NCBI GenBank assembly: GCA_004154925.1
Contig: QJNS01000021.1
Coordinates: forward strand, 186,001 to 250,000
Length of the DNA stretch: 64,000 bases
Reading direction: 5' to 3'
Origin: Monosporascus cannonballus
Lineage: Eukaryota; Ascomycota; Sordariomycetes; Xylariales
The notes beneath the pieces are model-generated. The model was not told where the DNA came from and did no database searches. It saw only the letters and a program-made list of their open reading frames with translations. Of the stretch, positions 1 through 11,322 are shown piece after piece. The translations under genes were made by a program, and so were the position numbers. Position 1 is the first letter of the stretch, and each line of letters begins with the position of its first letter.

Positions 1-384
1 TTTATTATAACGTTAAAATCTTTTAAGCTTGAACTTGAATATAATTATTTGTATTAAATTTAACGTAAATTATTATATTTAAAGTTTATTCTTATTTAAA
101 TATTTTATTGATTTATTAATTAATATAAGAAATAAAGGTATTATTTAAAGTTTAATAGTATTATTAAATAAAGCTTTGTAATATATAATAGCTAAACCGG
201 TTTAATTAACTAATAAGCTTAAGTAATGCAGATTTATATTAATAAAAAATATCGTAAGATTTTAATTAATAAACATAAAAACAGGTTACATTTTGTAATG
301 TCCAAAATATTTTAAATAACGAAATTATATTATAAATTAAAATGATTTAAATCGTAGAAATAAGACACGTAAATATTTTAATCC

Positions 385-545
385 GCCTTACTGGCTTATT
401 ACTAGTAAATTGGTAATTCGGCTTATTAGCTTACCACTAATAAATTAGTGATTCGTTAGATAATCTGAACTACTTAGTCCGACCTATTTGGTTTTCTTAA
501 CTGTTCCTATTGCGATCGTTTCTGAAGGCCGTAGCTTATTAAAAC
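385..545 (-). repeat. LTR-like relic, inverted copy of the 21.05-kb repeat
   Basis: Read on the minus strand, this matches 21050-21160 closely: the shared core around 510-530 includes TTGCGATCGTTTCT, and differences are mostly C/T or G/A. It also contains two imperfect copies of a 35-37-bp unit (385-421 and 422-456). A weaker relationship to 5121-5260 is visible. It is best read as a mutated LTR fragment; element ends are not defined. Confidence 0.55.
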
Positions 546-3500
546 GTGATAAGAACGTGTTAAATAGTACTTAATTAATATTAGTTTATTAAAAATCGTG
601 TTTTTGATGTTTTAAAACGTTGATTCTACTTATATCGTTTATTTTAAAAGATTTTCTGATTTAGTAAAATTTATTAAAGATAAAGTAATTTTGCTAAAGT
701 TGTTAATAAACCTTTAATAATAATTAATAAATTATCCACATATATTAATCTTAATTAGAGTTTATTATTTTATTTCTATAATTATATTTTATATTTTATA
801 TTTAATATATTTATTAATTCTATGACGTTATTAATTATTGTTCATATTCAGATTCCTTTTAAAAGTGTTTTTTATTTGTATTGTTTACATTTTTAATAAA
901 ATTATATTGACTTTTAAAATCGAATATTATTAAATAGGAGATTTTACAACCTTGGTTTTTTAATTTAGTAATTAAATATAATAATATTTAATCTTTTATA
1001 ATATTGTTACTTAGGACACGATAATTAACTACAAGCCGTAAGTTGTTATATTTTTGGCACAATAAATATGAAGTAATTTACGAGTAATTCCGAAGCTCGA
1101 ATATATTTTCTTTAATCGATTATTTAAGTATTCCTTAAATATGCATGATTTATTATTATTTAAATTATAAATAACATAAAACTTCGTAAGTAAACTTTTT
1201 AAGCATTATTTTACGATTTTATTTATTATGTTGTCGTAATTTAGTACCAATTGCTTTTGTAAAAAACCATTTATATTTATACTATTAGAAATATATATTA
1301 ATTAAGTTTTTAATATTTCCAATTATTATTATAAATTGTTACTTAATTCCTTAGGCTTTCCTTTAATAAAAACAATATATTATATTTTCTTTAATATTTA
1401 TTTTCGTTTGTTTTAATATTTCGATTATAAGATATTTATCGTAATTTTATACCTGTTGATTATATTATTTTTCATCGAATATTGAAATTTTGATTTTTTT
1501 GTATTTTATATAGCGGTAAGATATAAAATCAGTTTTATTTAGTTACTATTTCATCGATTACGATTATATTTTAATAAACTTTAACTGTTCCTAAATTTAT
1601 ATCCTGATTTCGAAATAAGGCGGTATCGAAGTTTATTATTTAATATCGTTCTGAAATAAAGCTTCTAAAGAAAGTAATTTTACGTTAAAATATTTTATTA
1701 TTATATATAGAATCTTATTTTTTGATATTCGTAATAAGACGCGGTTTTAATTTATAGTTTTATATCAATTTAAATTTATTAAAAACGTTTAATATAAAAT
1801 ATTATCAGCTTACGATTTTACAATTTATTATTACGGTATATTAATATTTTCTTTCTTTGTATATTTTAACTAATAAACTTATAAATAGTTTTTATCTTCA
1901 CGTTTAAAACCGTTTTAGAAATCTTTATCAACCTTTTTAGATTTTGTGATTTTGGAAATTTTTTATATATATTCTTTTTAATATCTTAAGCTGATTAAAC
2001 TTTATTTATATTTTAATTTATAATATAAGGAGTTCTTATATTTGTTGTTTTTGTCGATATATTTATTTTTCGAAATATCGTAATTTCTTTATTTATTTAT
2101 TGTATTGCGTTTATTATATTAAGCTTTCATTATTTTTTTAATCTTTTTTAGATAGAGGTGCTAATTGTTGTTTTAATTGACTTTCTTAATTTATCCAATC
2201 TATAATAAATATTAAAATACATTAAGAAATAATTAAAACGTTTTAATATTGTTTTTAGATTATTCGTCGAATTAAGTTCCGTTTAGTTTAATAATTACAA
2301 TATTAATCATAATAAAACGCTTCTTTGTCGGTATTATTTTCTTCAAGTTAGTTTTATAAGGTAATAGTTCGAAAATATTCACATTATTATTAATCGTTTT
2401 TGTTATTCTTTTTGCTATATCTATTAAACTAATTTCTTTTTAATATATTCGATTTATGCGTTAATAAATGAGTGTTTTAAGTTTTAGAAAAGTATTATTA
2501 TTATTATTTGTTATAATAAATAATATTTATTCAAATATATCAATTTTAAAATCTTTTCAGTAAATAAATTTTGTTCATTTTTGATATTTTTAAGGCTATG
2601 TTCTTCAGACTTTCTATTATGTTTTAACGTTTTTTAACTTGAGTTTCTAACTTTTCGTATTTCTTTCGAATTTTTTATCGAGATAATCTAGGTTAATACT
2701 AAGTCTAGATTATGTTAATGCTTTATTTATTTTCATTAAATAATGTTTTATCTGATTTAATCTGTCGTTTTTGCTGAAATTTTCGCTAAGTATTTCGATA
2801 AAGCCTTATCTTGTTATAGTTATAGCATTTAATTTGGTTTTTATTTTTGCGTTATATTATTCTGAATTTTATAGGTTCTAGTATTGTGTTATGTAATTAA
2901 ATGGTTTTTTTTAAATTTGCTCGATAATCTTTTTAATTTATCATATTTTTTTATAAAGCGTTTATATTATATATTATCCGTTTTAATATTTCCTTAGAGT
3001 TATTTAACGTAATTAAACGAGATAATTTGATCATTTCGTTTTTACTTTATTTCTTACTATTTTATATAATGTATTAATTAAGTTATTATTGTTATTATAC
3101 CGTAATTTTACATTAATTATGAAGTTTTTAAATATAATCACATATTTCGATTTTGCATTTTTCGTCTTAAATATCGAATTTATTTTATAATAGTATGTTT
3201 TTTATCCTCAGTTTTAAAATTAGTTTTAACTTCTTTTCGCAACGAATATAATTAAAAAAGTATTTTATTAATTTTTCTCTTTGTCTGCTGTATTGTTTTA
3301 GAAGTAGTTTTTTAAAACTGCTTCGAATTAATTTAAAATATTTTTCATTAAAGTAGTTATAACGCTAAAAAGTCGGTCCGATATTTCATTTAGGTTCTAG
3401 AATTCGAAATAAGTTCGTATATTGGTTAAAATGTTTTAAATATTTTTTACATTATAAGCTTAGAATTTTACAATTTTTTATTTTACATTGTTAAATTATT

Positions 3501-3900
3501 TTAAGGCAGCTTTTATTTAAGCCGTAATTTATTAAATATAGTTTTTAAGTTTTTAATCTGCGCTTAACATTAAGCTGTTATAATTGGTTTAATTCTGAAA
3601 GGTAATGTTATAATAAATTAGTGTTTTTTTTAAAAATATTTTACTACTTTACAAAATTAAACCTTATAATATATACCGATTAAAAATTAAATTAATTAGT
3701 GAATTTTAATTATAAATATTTATATTAGTAAGAATATTAAAAATATAAATAATACAATAACTCTACTACGTTTCGTAATATAAACGATATTTTAAATAAT
3801 ATAGTTGTATTATATATTAATAATGTTTATACAATCATAATAAACATATTTATATATTAATATCTCTTTTTATCGTTTTTATACTAAGTTCGGATGATTT

Positions 3901-3959
3901 TATTATCGATACTGTCGAGCTCGACTTGATTAGCTCTATTATCCATTCTGTCGAGCTAT
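3901..3959. repeat. short direct duplication, 21 bp twice
   Basis: A unit of the form TATTATC-AT-CTGTCGAGCT occurs at about 3901-3921 and again at about 3939-3959. The surrounding 3880-4030 is a little less AT-rich than its neighbourhood and looks like a fragment of a repeat element. No coding potential is seen. Confidence 0.45.
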
Positions 3960-5120
3960 TACATAGCTGGTTTTATTTCTTTTTTGTATTATCCTTATTA
4001 CGACTATTGCTACAGCTGGTAGTTTGTCAGATTGTAATAAGTAACGATTAATTCACAAAACAACTTTAATTATTCGGATGGTATTAATTTAATTTAATTT
4101 TTCGAATATTCGACCCGGTATTTAGTACTTTATAAATTAAAGAAATAATCATATTGCTCTGCTTTGAAAAAGATTTCTCGCCACCCTTTTTTAATTTTAT
4201 TTTATAATATTACATTTAATTTCGACCTTAACTTATTTATAAATTTCAATTCGTAAGGCGGTATACTATTTATTATAATAAAGCGAGTAATATTGTAATA
4301 CTTTAATTAATTTATAATACGTCGAATATTAATAATTAATAGCCGATTAAAATGTTAACGTTTTAATATTAATTAAGGTTTTTGAAAAAAGATTTAAAAC
4401 TTGCAACCTTCGAAAATCTCATATTATTTTTTTATCAAAAGTATTATTATTTTCTTAATTTCTTTTCAGAGCTTTAATACGGCGTACGTTAAAAACGGAA
4501 TAATTTCTATTTAAATTTTATATTTAAGCAATTAATTTATATCTTCTAAAAAAGTCTTTTTGATTCTATTTTTAAAATGACTTTAATATATCTTTTTATA
4601 AATAATATAGATTAAATTATTTTTATAATTTGCAACAATTATTTAATAGCATTATTTGTATAAGACTTTAATTTTTAATTTAATGAAACTCAATTTCATC
4701 AAGTAAAAAAAAATATACTCGGGTATTTACTTTGAAATCTAATTCAATCGTAACTATTAATAATAATTATATAAATATTGTTGTCTTTATTATACGAACC
4801 TATAGCGACTTTAATAAATATTTTAGATATAATAAATAATTAAAATAAAAAATTAATTAAATATTGTGAAAGCGGAAAAAAAGGAAATGGGTAAATAACA
4901 TGTTCGGAAAAGAAAAAGTAAAAGTAAACTTAGCCGCGTAATATCGCTTTTTGAGAACTCGAGTTTTAAAAGAATAAGGTCGGCATTATGTATTATCCCT
5001 TAGCTAGTGTAAGCAAAGGTACCCATAATCATATGCCTGAGAATAGCATTACTAGATACTAAAAAGTCGGAAATTGTTCATTGATTACAGTGCCATTAAC
5101 AAACCATTTTGATCTTATTG

Positions 5121-5440
5121 TGTTACAACCTGACAAGCCCCGGCCTCAAGAAACGATCAAACAAGGATAACACGGACCACCTCCTAGGTCACGTGACAAG
5201 TGATCACTGCCAAGCCGGTGATCACCACTACCGGACGCGTGATCACAAGTGATCAAGCTAAAAATAGGGAAGATATATACGCTCATTATTTCCATATTTT
5301 AGATAGCATCAGCTTGCAATAACACAACGTTACCCAAGACACCCTTGGTATTACGAGACGTGACACGTTACAGTATCTATTGCTCAGATTCCCACGATAC
5401 TCCTGCCAACATAAACCCGTACGACTTAGGTTTAATAGTT
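5121..5440 (+). repeat. solo LTR-like repeat, little mutated, at the island edge
   Basis: It begins TGTTACAACC, and a possible 3' end is the ...GTTACA at 5372, but homology to the mutated copy at 21048-21335 continues to about 5440, so the right end is uncertain. The two copies share a long colinear stretch (5268-5440 against 21170-21335) in which this copy has C or G where the other has T or A. It holds four TGATCA palindromes (5201, 5219, 5240, 5250) and one TCACGTGA. No gag or pol coding sequence is adjacent, so a solo LTR is the likely reading. A TATTG found on both sides (5116-5120 and 5378-5382) may be chance. Confidence 0.6.
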
Positions 5441-5444
5441 GGTT

Positions 5445-6646
5445 AAACCGCCTAGCCGTCACATATTGCCGGCAGTATATGGCGTTAAGCCTGTAGCGGA
5501 TCGGCCGGAAACGGAAAATGCGACGGAGTTTCTGCGGTAGGTACCTAGTATTCCGTGGGGTACGGGTAGGTAAGGTATATAGGTACCCAGCGAATGCAAT
5601 GCTCTCGTAACATTCTGCATAGCCGTCGCAATGTGGGAGACCTTCTATCGAGTCATGTGTCCTTTTCCCGAAAGACCAGGGAGTTGGTTCCTACCGGTAC
5701 TCTGAAAGGCCGTTTGGCATGTGATTGATGCTGTTCCTTCCGGCTGTGCAGGGGGCCGGGTTGCGCTTCTCGGGTTGCTGATGTTATTGCGAGCCACTTA
5801 AGGATCGCGGACCCGGACCAATCGAGACTTACCGAGGCAATTCCCAGCAAACAATGTCCGAGAGGCCTTGCAATACGTTGTACTTAATAAGCACTTTCAA
5901 GGACGGAAACAATGGCCATAGTTTGGGGTTGTCTGGCTTCCTTCAGCCTGTACGTGACGTGTTAACCCTGAAGGGTTTTGACCCAATCTCTTTAAATGGG
6001 CCCATTCGGCTTTTGCAAGTTCTCCGACGAATATCCAACGTTACTCTCAATTTGGTTTAATGTTGCTAAGCGACTCGAATTTCCGCCGAACTCCTAGACT
6101 ACAGGGAGCCAATGGTCAGGATGCACAGTACTTTATCACCAGAGGCATCACTATGTCGATATTACCGCGAAGGAGTTGTAGACGCATAACAATTTCTGGT
6201 CCCTGGGAGGCATAAAAGCGCAGCTGTTACAGCACCGTAAGTGCGAGCAATTCGTACGGAAGGACGAGATGTTACGCCAACGATAGGTAGGTTGAATATT
6301 CATTATGGGGTTCCATATTAAGCGACTGGCCTAGAGGTCCGGGGACTACACACGGGTACCTACAGTATATATGCACAAAATGTGGGTCGCCTGGTGGACT
6401 ATCCTTCTACTATGCCTCGTGTTGATAACCATTGCAGGTTTGGTATAATGGCTTATAGCTAGCCACAATAGTGCTATAAATGGGTATACAGGATGGTGTA
6501 TATCCAGACTTGAGCATTATTTGCCCGAAATCTGCCACGGCACTGTCAGCGCACTCTACTGCTTCAGCGAAATCATCCACGTGCGCTTGTAAATATATAT
6601 CCGACTCCGATGTTTAACTTGGAAGAAGCATTTCGGGACAGCCTCC
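5445..6646. other. intergenic DNA downstream of the permease, no gene recognised
   Basis: The base composition is normal. It contains only short frames: 65 codons at 5653-5850 minus and 68 codons at 5854-6060 plus. Neither shows a motif, family resemblance or good start context that I recognise. It includes the 3' flank of the permease gene. No RNA gene was seen. Confidence 0.6.
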
Positions 6647-8696
6647 TCACTCGCCTCCAAGGTCGCCCACGACGGCCGGCATCTCAGAGAGGACAACATC
6701 CCACTTCCCGAGATACCCATGCCGAACCTCTTTTGCGGAGGGTGCGTCCCTAACAAAAGCACTGCAGGCGTCGGCGGGGAATGCCCAGTGCAGCGCGGCG
6801 TATACAGCTCCGCTGGAGAGAAACCCGTAGATATACGACATGTAGTAGAGCTCCGTCGCCCCATCGGTCACTTGGACGCTGGGATTCACCGCAGCAATAA
6901 AACCAGGCGCACATGGCAAGACGCCGACCAGCCACTACCAACGCTATTCGTCAGTGCACTATCTCTTTTCATAGATGGGGTGCTGACAATCGGGGCCTTA
7001 CCGCAGCAGGGGCCCTCCAATTGCAACCATGATTATACCAGTAAATGCTCCCCGCGGTGCCGTTGTACAAGTCATCGACATTGATCTTGCGTCGGTTGAC
7101 GACCAGGTAACTAGAGACCATCAACCCTGTCATCGGCGCGAGGAAGACGCTATAGCTGGAGAGCACGGTGAGGAACGTGGTCGACGTGTTGACGAGGCGC
7201 CAGGGGTTGACGGCGATGCTGAGAAGGGCGGTGAAGTACGCCCCGCGGCGGATGTTGATGAACCGCGGGAAGGTGGCTGCGAGGTCGAAGCCGCCGGCGA
7301 GAGCGTTGGCCGTGACGTTGAGACCGAGCTGGTTGACGGCGAGGCAAAGCCCGGCGAAGAAGCAGGCCGCGCGCGTCCCGCGGGCCCCCTCGTTCCGCTG
7401 CTGCGCCTGCGCCATGAGCCGCACGAACAGCGTCGGCAGGTCCCACACGGCCTCCCCGCCGAAGCGGTGCTGCGTGGCGGCCGTGACGAGGATGCCCACG
7501 AGCGAGCCGAGGATCGCGTAGAGCGGGTAGGGGACGGCCTGGCCCCAGAGGGCGTGGGCGGGCCGCGTCGCGAAGCGGGTGTAGTCCGCCTGGTTGAGGA
7601 TGCCGCTCGAGATGGAGCCCACGGTAGAGACGGTCCCGTACACCATTAGCCACGCAACGCTATCCGGGCCGCCCGTCGACGGGAGTCCGCTCCGTCCAGA
7701 CATGGTATCGCCGAAGCCCGCGGACCCCATCGTCGAAAGCGCCCAGATCAGCAGTACGAGGAAGAATCCCAGGGTGACGGTGCCGGTGATCCTGAAGAAG
7801 CCCTGCAGGCGGTAGGGTTTAATCCAGATGAAAGGCAGAGAGACGGTGCAGAAGATGACGTAGGCGACAAACTGGGCGGTCGTCATGCCGGTATCTTCTG
7901 ACATCGTATTCGGGATATGCTCCTCGAGATTCGGATCCCACGAGAGGAGGACGACATAGACGCATTGCCCGCCCACCCAGGACGTGAAGCCGTACCTATC
8001 ATTGCGGTGATAGTGGAACGATCAGCCAGCAAGCGTAGGTAGGTTGATGGGCAACAGGCGGTCTCAACTCACCACACGAAAGACAAGAATATACGATTCC
8101 ATATGGCGAACTGAGCTCCGCGCATCCCCCATACGGCACGGTTGAACACGGGAAAGCCAACTGCGCATGTGTTAGACGACCCCTTATCTCCAGGGGCGCG
8201 AACCGATCCCCCTACTTACGATGATGGTAAATCCCGGGCAGCGAATTGACGATAATCGCCGCGGCGGCGATGATGTTCCCCATGGCGATGCCTACCAGCC
8301 AAATGAGCAACCGTTAAGTACCCACCGAAAAGATCGCCCACATAGTAACGCCTGCCACCATGTAAGCCCAAGCGGAATGAGCGCACTTCCGGTCAGGTAG
8401 GTGGCGATGTTGCAGTTTATTAAAACCCCTGCTCGTAGTTAACGAACAGCTCGAGACGGGCATCGTACGAGATTGGAAGCTGGGAAGCACGAAGAAAGAA
8501 AATTGCTTTACAAAGGTTGTGAAACATCAAGAAACCCCACGTTCGGCGCGAAGCCTCGATGGGCCGGATGTCATCATTCTTTCCTGCCAGTCAGCAACCG
8601 TCGCCGCGTGGATTGCTAGGTAACATTTCATCTCACAATCCATCGATTCACATAGGGAAGTTCCATCCCCTTAATGCATGCTGTTAGTCCCACCAT
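6647..8696 (-). CDS. NCS1-family nucleobase/allantoin-type permease, 7 exons
   Basis: This is a multi-pass plasma-membrane symporter of the nucleobase-cation-symport-1 family (fungal uracil/allantoin/thiamine-type transporters). Exons on the minus strand are 8696-8637, 8578-8512, 8428-8342, 8291-8220, 8160-8073, 7995-7002 and 6934-6647, giving 1656 nt and 551 residues with matching phases throughout. The six introns are 50-83 nt with GT..AG ends and several CTRAY-like branch sites. Family marks seen are NDDIRP then RRTWG (residues about 21-33), NIATYLTGSALIPLGLTWWQ (49-68), FPVFNRAVWG, WVGGQCVYVV, the ILNQADYTRFA segment, and FIAAVNPSV near the C-terminus. Length is normal for the family. The start is the first in-frame ATG after a stop; a second in-frame ATG at 8666 would shorten it by 10 residues. 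The substrate cannot be told from sequence. Exon 6 is much more GC-rich than the flanks. Confidence 0.93.
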
Positions 8697-9565
8697 GATA
8701 GGTGAATGCGTATAGCCAACAAATCGATCCTAACAAGTACTACCGCGGACAGGGGAGTTGGCCGCACTTTGAACACCTAGAAAATCGGTAATATGGTCCT
8801 AACCGATCAGGCATCCATGAATGTTAGCATTCTAATTGGTAGCCAGGGTTGTCGGTGCGGCTTCATACCGTCAAGCAGATGGAAGGGACGAGACCAGGGG
8901 CCAAAGCTGGAGTCGAATATATCGAGGGGCGGGGATAAGCTGATTCAGCCGGAGTGCCGGAGGGTGCATGGAAAACACCACCACCTGCAGGGATGAGCAC
9001 CACCACTTCAACTCCGTAGCCATCAGGGGCGCCTCAAATGGGCCGATTGTGCAACAAGTCACGTGATATAAGAGTACGGTTTAGGATCAGCTGTAACGGG
9101 TTATTTAAGAACTAGGCTATTCCATAATGTACAGATATATGTAAGACAACTAAAAGGAACACCCGTCATGAGGACTGATATAGTCGCAACCGTTGCTCCG
9201 CGGTACCGGAAATCTCCTCTGGGCCATTAGTGTCATTACCAGGAAGGGAGATCTCTTCACCTTACCCATAGATCCTGTGGCCGGTGAGTATGACCGCCTT
9301 GATAAAGCTTTTTAGACCCACCTAAGGCAGGCTGCGGTTTACTTGGCTGGGGGGACAATGCGTGTTACATGGAATAGGGCATTAGCAGATCGCGAAGTCG
9401 AACAGCCTGCATATAGGTAACAATAACTCTAATGATTAATGATAGCGTCTATATGCTTAAGCAAATTAAATTAGTGCAGGCCAGCAACCGCCTCCTCTAC
9501 CTTCAATGCTTCCCGTTCCTCCAAGAGACCCCCTCCATGTTCCCCGACACTGACCGACGCCTGCT
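8697..9565. other. permease upstream region and 3' flank of the secreted-protein gene
   Basis: About 870 bp of normal composition lie between two genes on the same strand. Short open frames at 8793-8996 plus and 8871-9062 minus overlap each other and resemble nothing I know. The region must hold the permease promoter and the terminator of the secreted-protein gene. The only clear site is TCACGTGA at 9059-9066. Confidence 0.55.
9059..9066. promoter_or_regulatory. TCACGTGA E-box-like palindrome, permease promoter
   Basis: A perfect 8-bp palindrome lies 363 bp upstream of the permease start. CACGTG cores are bound by fungal bHLH factors such as Cbf1 and Pho4 types. The same octamer lies 220 bp upstream of the acetyltransferase gene and once in the LTR at 5189. 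Function is inferred, not shown. Confidence 0.35.
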
Positions 9566-10114
9566 TTAGGAAGACGTGGCGACAAGACGGACTTCCTGGC
9601 AGCCATAGAGGGGTCGCTGGCTGTCCTTGAAGAAGCTCAAGGCAATGATCTGGTCGTCGAGGCCGACCGTGCTACCGCGGCAGCCCATCCAGCCGCCCCC
9701 CTGGTAATGGAGCAGGCTATCTTCTGGCGTGATGAAGAATTGGCTGCTGCCGCCTTGGCATTCGAGGTCCACCGTGTTCGTGGAGGGCACGGTAGCGGTG
9801 CCACCGGGGCTGACGAGCCACCGACCGATGCCCCCGTCGGGGCACTTGAACCCGTCGGTGCTGACGGTGTTGCCGTCGTGGACCGTGACCATCTTGCCAT
9901 TGCCGGGAGCCACCAGAGTCACGACGCCGGCGCCGTCGGTGGAGCTGGTGAACGCGACTTCAAGTCCGTCGATTTCCGGCATAGAGTGATAGCCGTCCAG
10001 TCTCGCGATGAGACGGAACGACGTGTCTTCGCGAGCGCAGTGGGCCGAGGGGAGAGCTGCCGCGGAGATGGCGCTGGCGAGCAGGAAGGTTGCAGAGAGG
10101 ATCTTGGCGGCCAT
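9566..10114 (-). CDS. small secreted cysteine-containing protein, 182 aa
   Basis: This is a single-exon gene. The true start is the ATG at 10114, in a strong context (CAACAATGGCC); the frame stays open a little further upstream but without an ATG. Residues 1-20 form a typical signal peptide: short charged start (MAAK), hydrophobic run LSATFLLASAISAAA, then a small-residue cleavage region. The mature part has five cysteines at 26, 91, 119, 145 and 172, glycine-rich turns, no membrane segment and no catalytic motif that I recognise. The general layout (short beta-type protein, WMGC then YGC near the end) recalls small secreted or cell-wall proteins of the PhiA/DUF7907 kind, but I would not assign it to either. 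Location is outside the cell or in the wall. Its position between transposon deserts fits an effector-like candidate, which is inference. Confidence 0.78.
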   Translation of the reverse strand: MAAKILSATFLLASAISAAALPSAHCAREDTSFRLIARLDGYHSMPEIDGLEVAFTSSTDGAGVVTLVAPGNGKMVTVHDGNTVSTDGFKCPDGGIGRWLVSPGGTATVPSTNTVDLECQGGSSQFFITPEDSLLHYQGGGWMGCRGSTVGLDDQIIALSFFKDSQRPLYGCQEVRLVATSS

Positions 10115-11322
10115 TGTTGCTGCTGGATATATTCTCACCTCGAGAGCATTTAGAAGGGTAAGTGTTCAGGTCGTGTCTTCGAGTTGGGCTATTTAGCGAG
10201 CGTGGTGAAGGGTGAATGGGTTGATGCGTGATGATGAGAAGATGTGGCCTTGGGCCGAGCTGGCACATGACATTTATATGCGTCATGCCATGCGGCCCCG
10301 TGTATTATCGCTGCTGTCTTCTGAGGTAGGTAACGATCGTCGGGTACCCTTTCGCACATTACTAAACGATTGCCTGTACTTAGGAGTTACGAACCTACCA
10401 TGCGTTAAGTGCCACCAGTTATCTTGTCATAGAAGGCTATGCCTGCTCGTGCGCAAGCGTTGAGCGTCCCAAGGTCCGATCGCAAATCCTTCGCAAGGAT
10501 TTATTCCCAATGTCGGCACCCGGGAACATGCCAGGTCAGGTCTCGAAGGATTCGGGAACTTGCTGCTGTCATTGCCCACCGGCAGCTCATTGGGTAATCT
10601 TGCGGGCAGCTCCGCGCCACCCATAACACGAGCGTTGATCTATACGCAATGAGACTGCCAAGACCGCCAATCGACAGCTAACAAAGTTGACGTCTGGTGA
10701 CACCTTCGTATCCTATATGCGGATGGATCCTCGAGTATGTCGACTATTGCATCGTAAGCCATGGACAAAGGTGTTTTATCATGCTATATATAAGATAGGC
10801 GCCCTAACGGTCTACTGGTTTGCGCTACAAAGAAACATGCTATTTGAAATCCGGACTAGCGAGGACGATACATACGGGGGAGACTGAGAGGTCTCCATCG
10901 AACCCCCGGATGGGAATAATGAGGTGCGGTAAGGGATGGCGGTATGCAAGGAGGGAGCTAACGGAATCTACTATGTCTTCGAGTAGATCTCCAATAACAA
11001 GGATCTGTTTATGAGGCAGTGCCTAACACTCAGCCACCCAGAAAAGGGAGAGAACTTCGTGAAATGGTCCCGATAAGACCGACTTCACCCAATATCCTCG
11101 CCATTTCCTCGGGCACTTGATACGAGCGTTGTCTTTAGATGCCGCCAAGTTCGTTTTCTTTGTTCGCTGTTTGTTTTTATGGAAATATTAGGCGGGGGCA
11201 TTGTGCCTTGGCTCATCCACAATCTCACTGGAGCTTGAACAGGCTGATGACGAATAGAGCTACTTGCGTATTCATGGATATCCTCTATGCCGGCAAGGTG
11301 TCAGCCATAGTCGCTTCGCAAG
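10115..11322. other. intergenic, promoter side of the secreted-protein gene
   Basis: About 1.2 kb of normal composition lie between the acetyltransferase stop and the secreted-protein start. Small frames at 10212-10463 plus, 10427-10624 minus, 10687-10887 plus, 10820-11014 plus and 11139-11357 plus are 64-83 codons long and show no motif, no splice-compatible continuation that I could find and no family resemblance. A TATA-like site at 10272-10278 is the only signal noted. Confidence 0.5.
10272..10278 (-). promoter_or_regulatory. TATAAAT box candidate for the secreted-protein gene
   Basis: Read on the minus strand the sequence is CATATAAATG, about 160 bp upstream of the ATG at 10114. Spacing is plausible for a fungal gene with a leader of about 100-130 nt. 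No transcription evidence is available. Confidence 0.25.

Larger units (their letters stand above)
1..4980. repeat. AT-rich RIP-degraded repeat desert (left flank)
   Basis: This stretch is almost entirely A and T. The remaining C and G sit mostly in CpG, and no reading frame of useful length survives. I see no gene. Recognisable pieces are an inverted LTR relic near 0.4-0.5 kb and a short direct duplication near 3.9 kb, annotated separately. Composition changes to normal between about 4.9 and 5.1 kb. The interpretation is old transposon DNA mutated by RIP; the original elements cannot be identified by eye. Confidence 0.8.

Noticed and set aside
5653..6060. Two short frames (65 and 68 codons)
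   Set aside because: No family, motif or start context; chance length for this composition.
7029..7649. 206-codon open frame on the plus strand
   Set aside because: It is the antisense of the GC-rich permease exon; composition (Arg, Glu, Ala, Val rich) is what such shadows look like, and the permease on the other strand is certain.
6935..8636. Apparent frameshifts and stops in the permease region
   Set aside because: All are explained by six short introns with GT..AG ends that restore one frame, so the gene is not a pseudogene.
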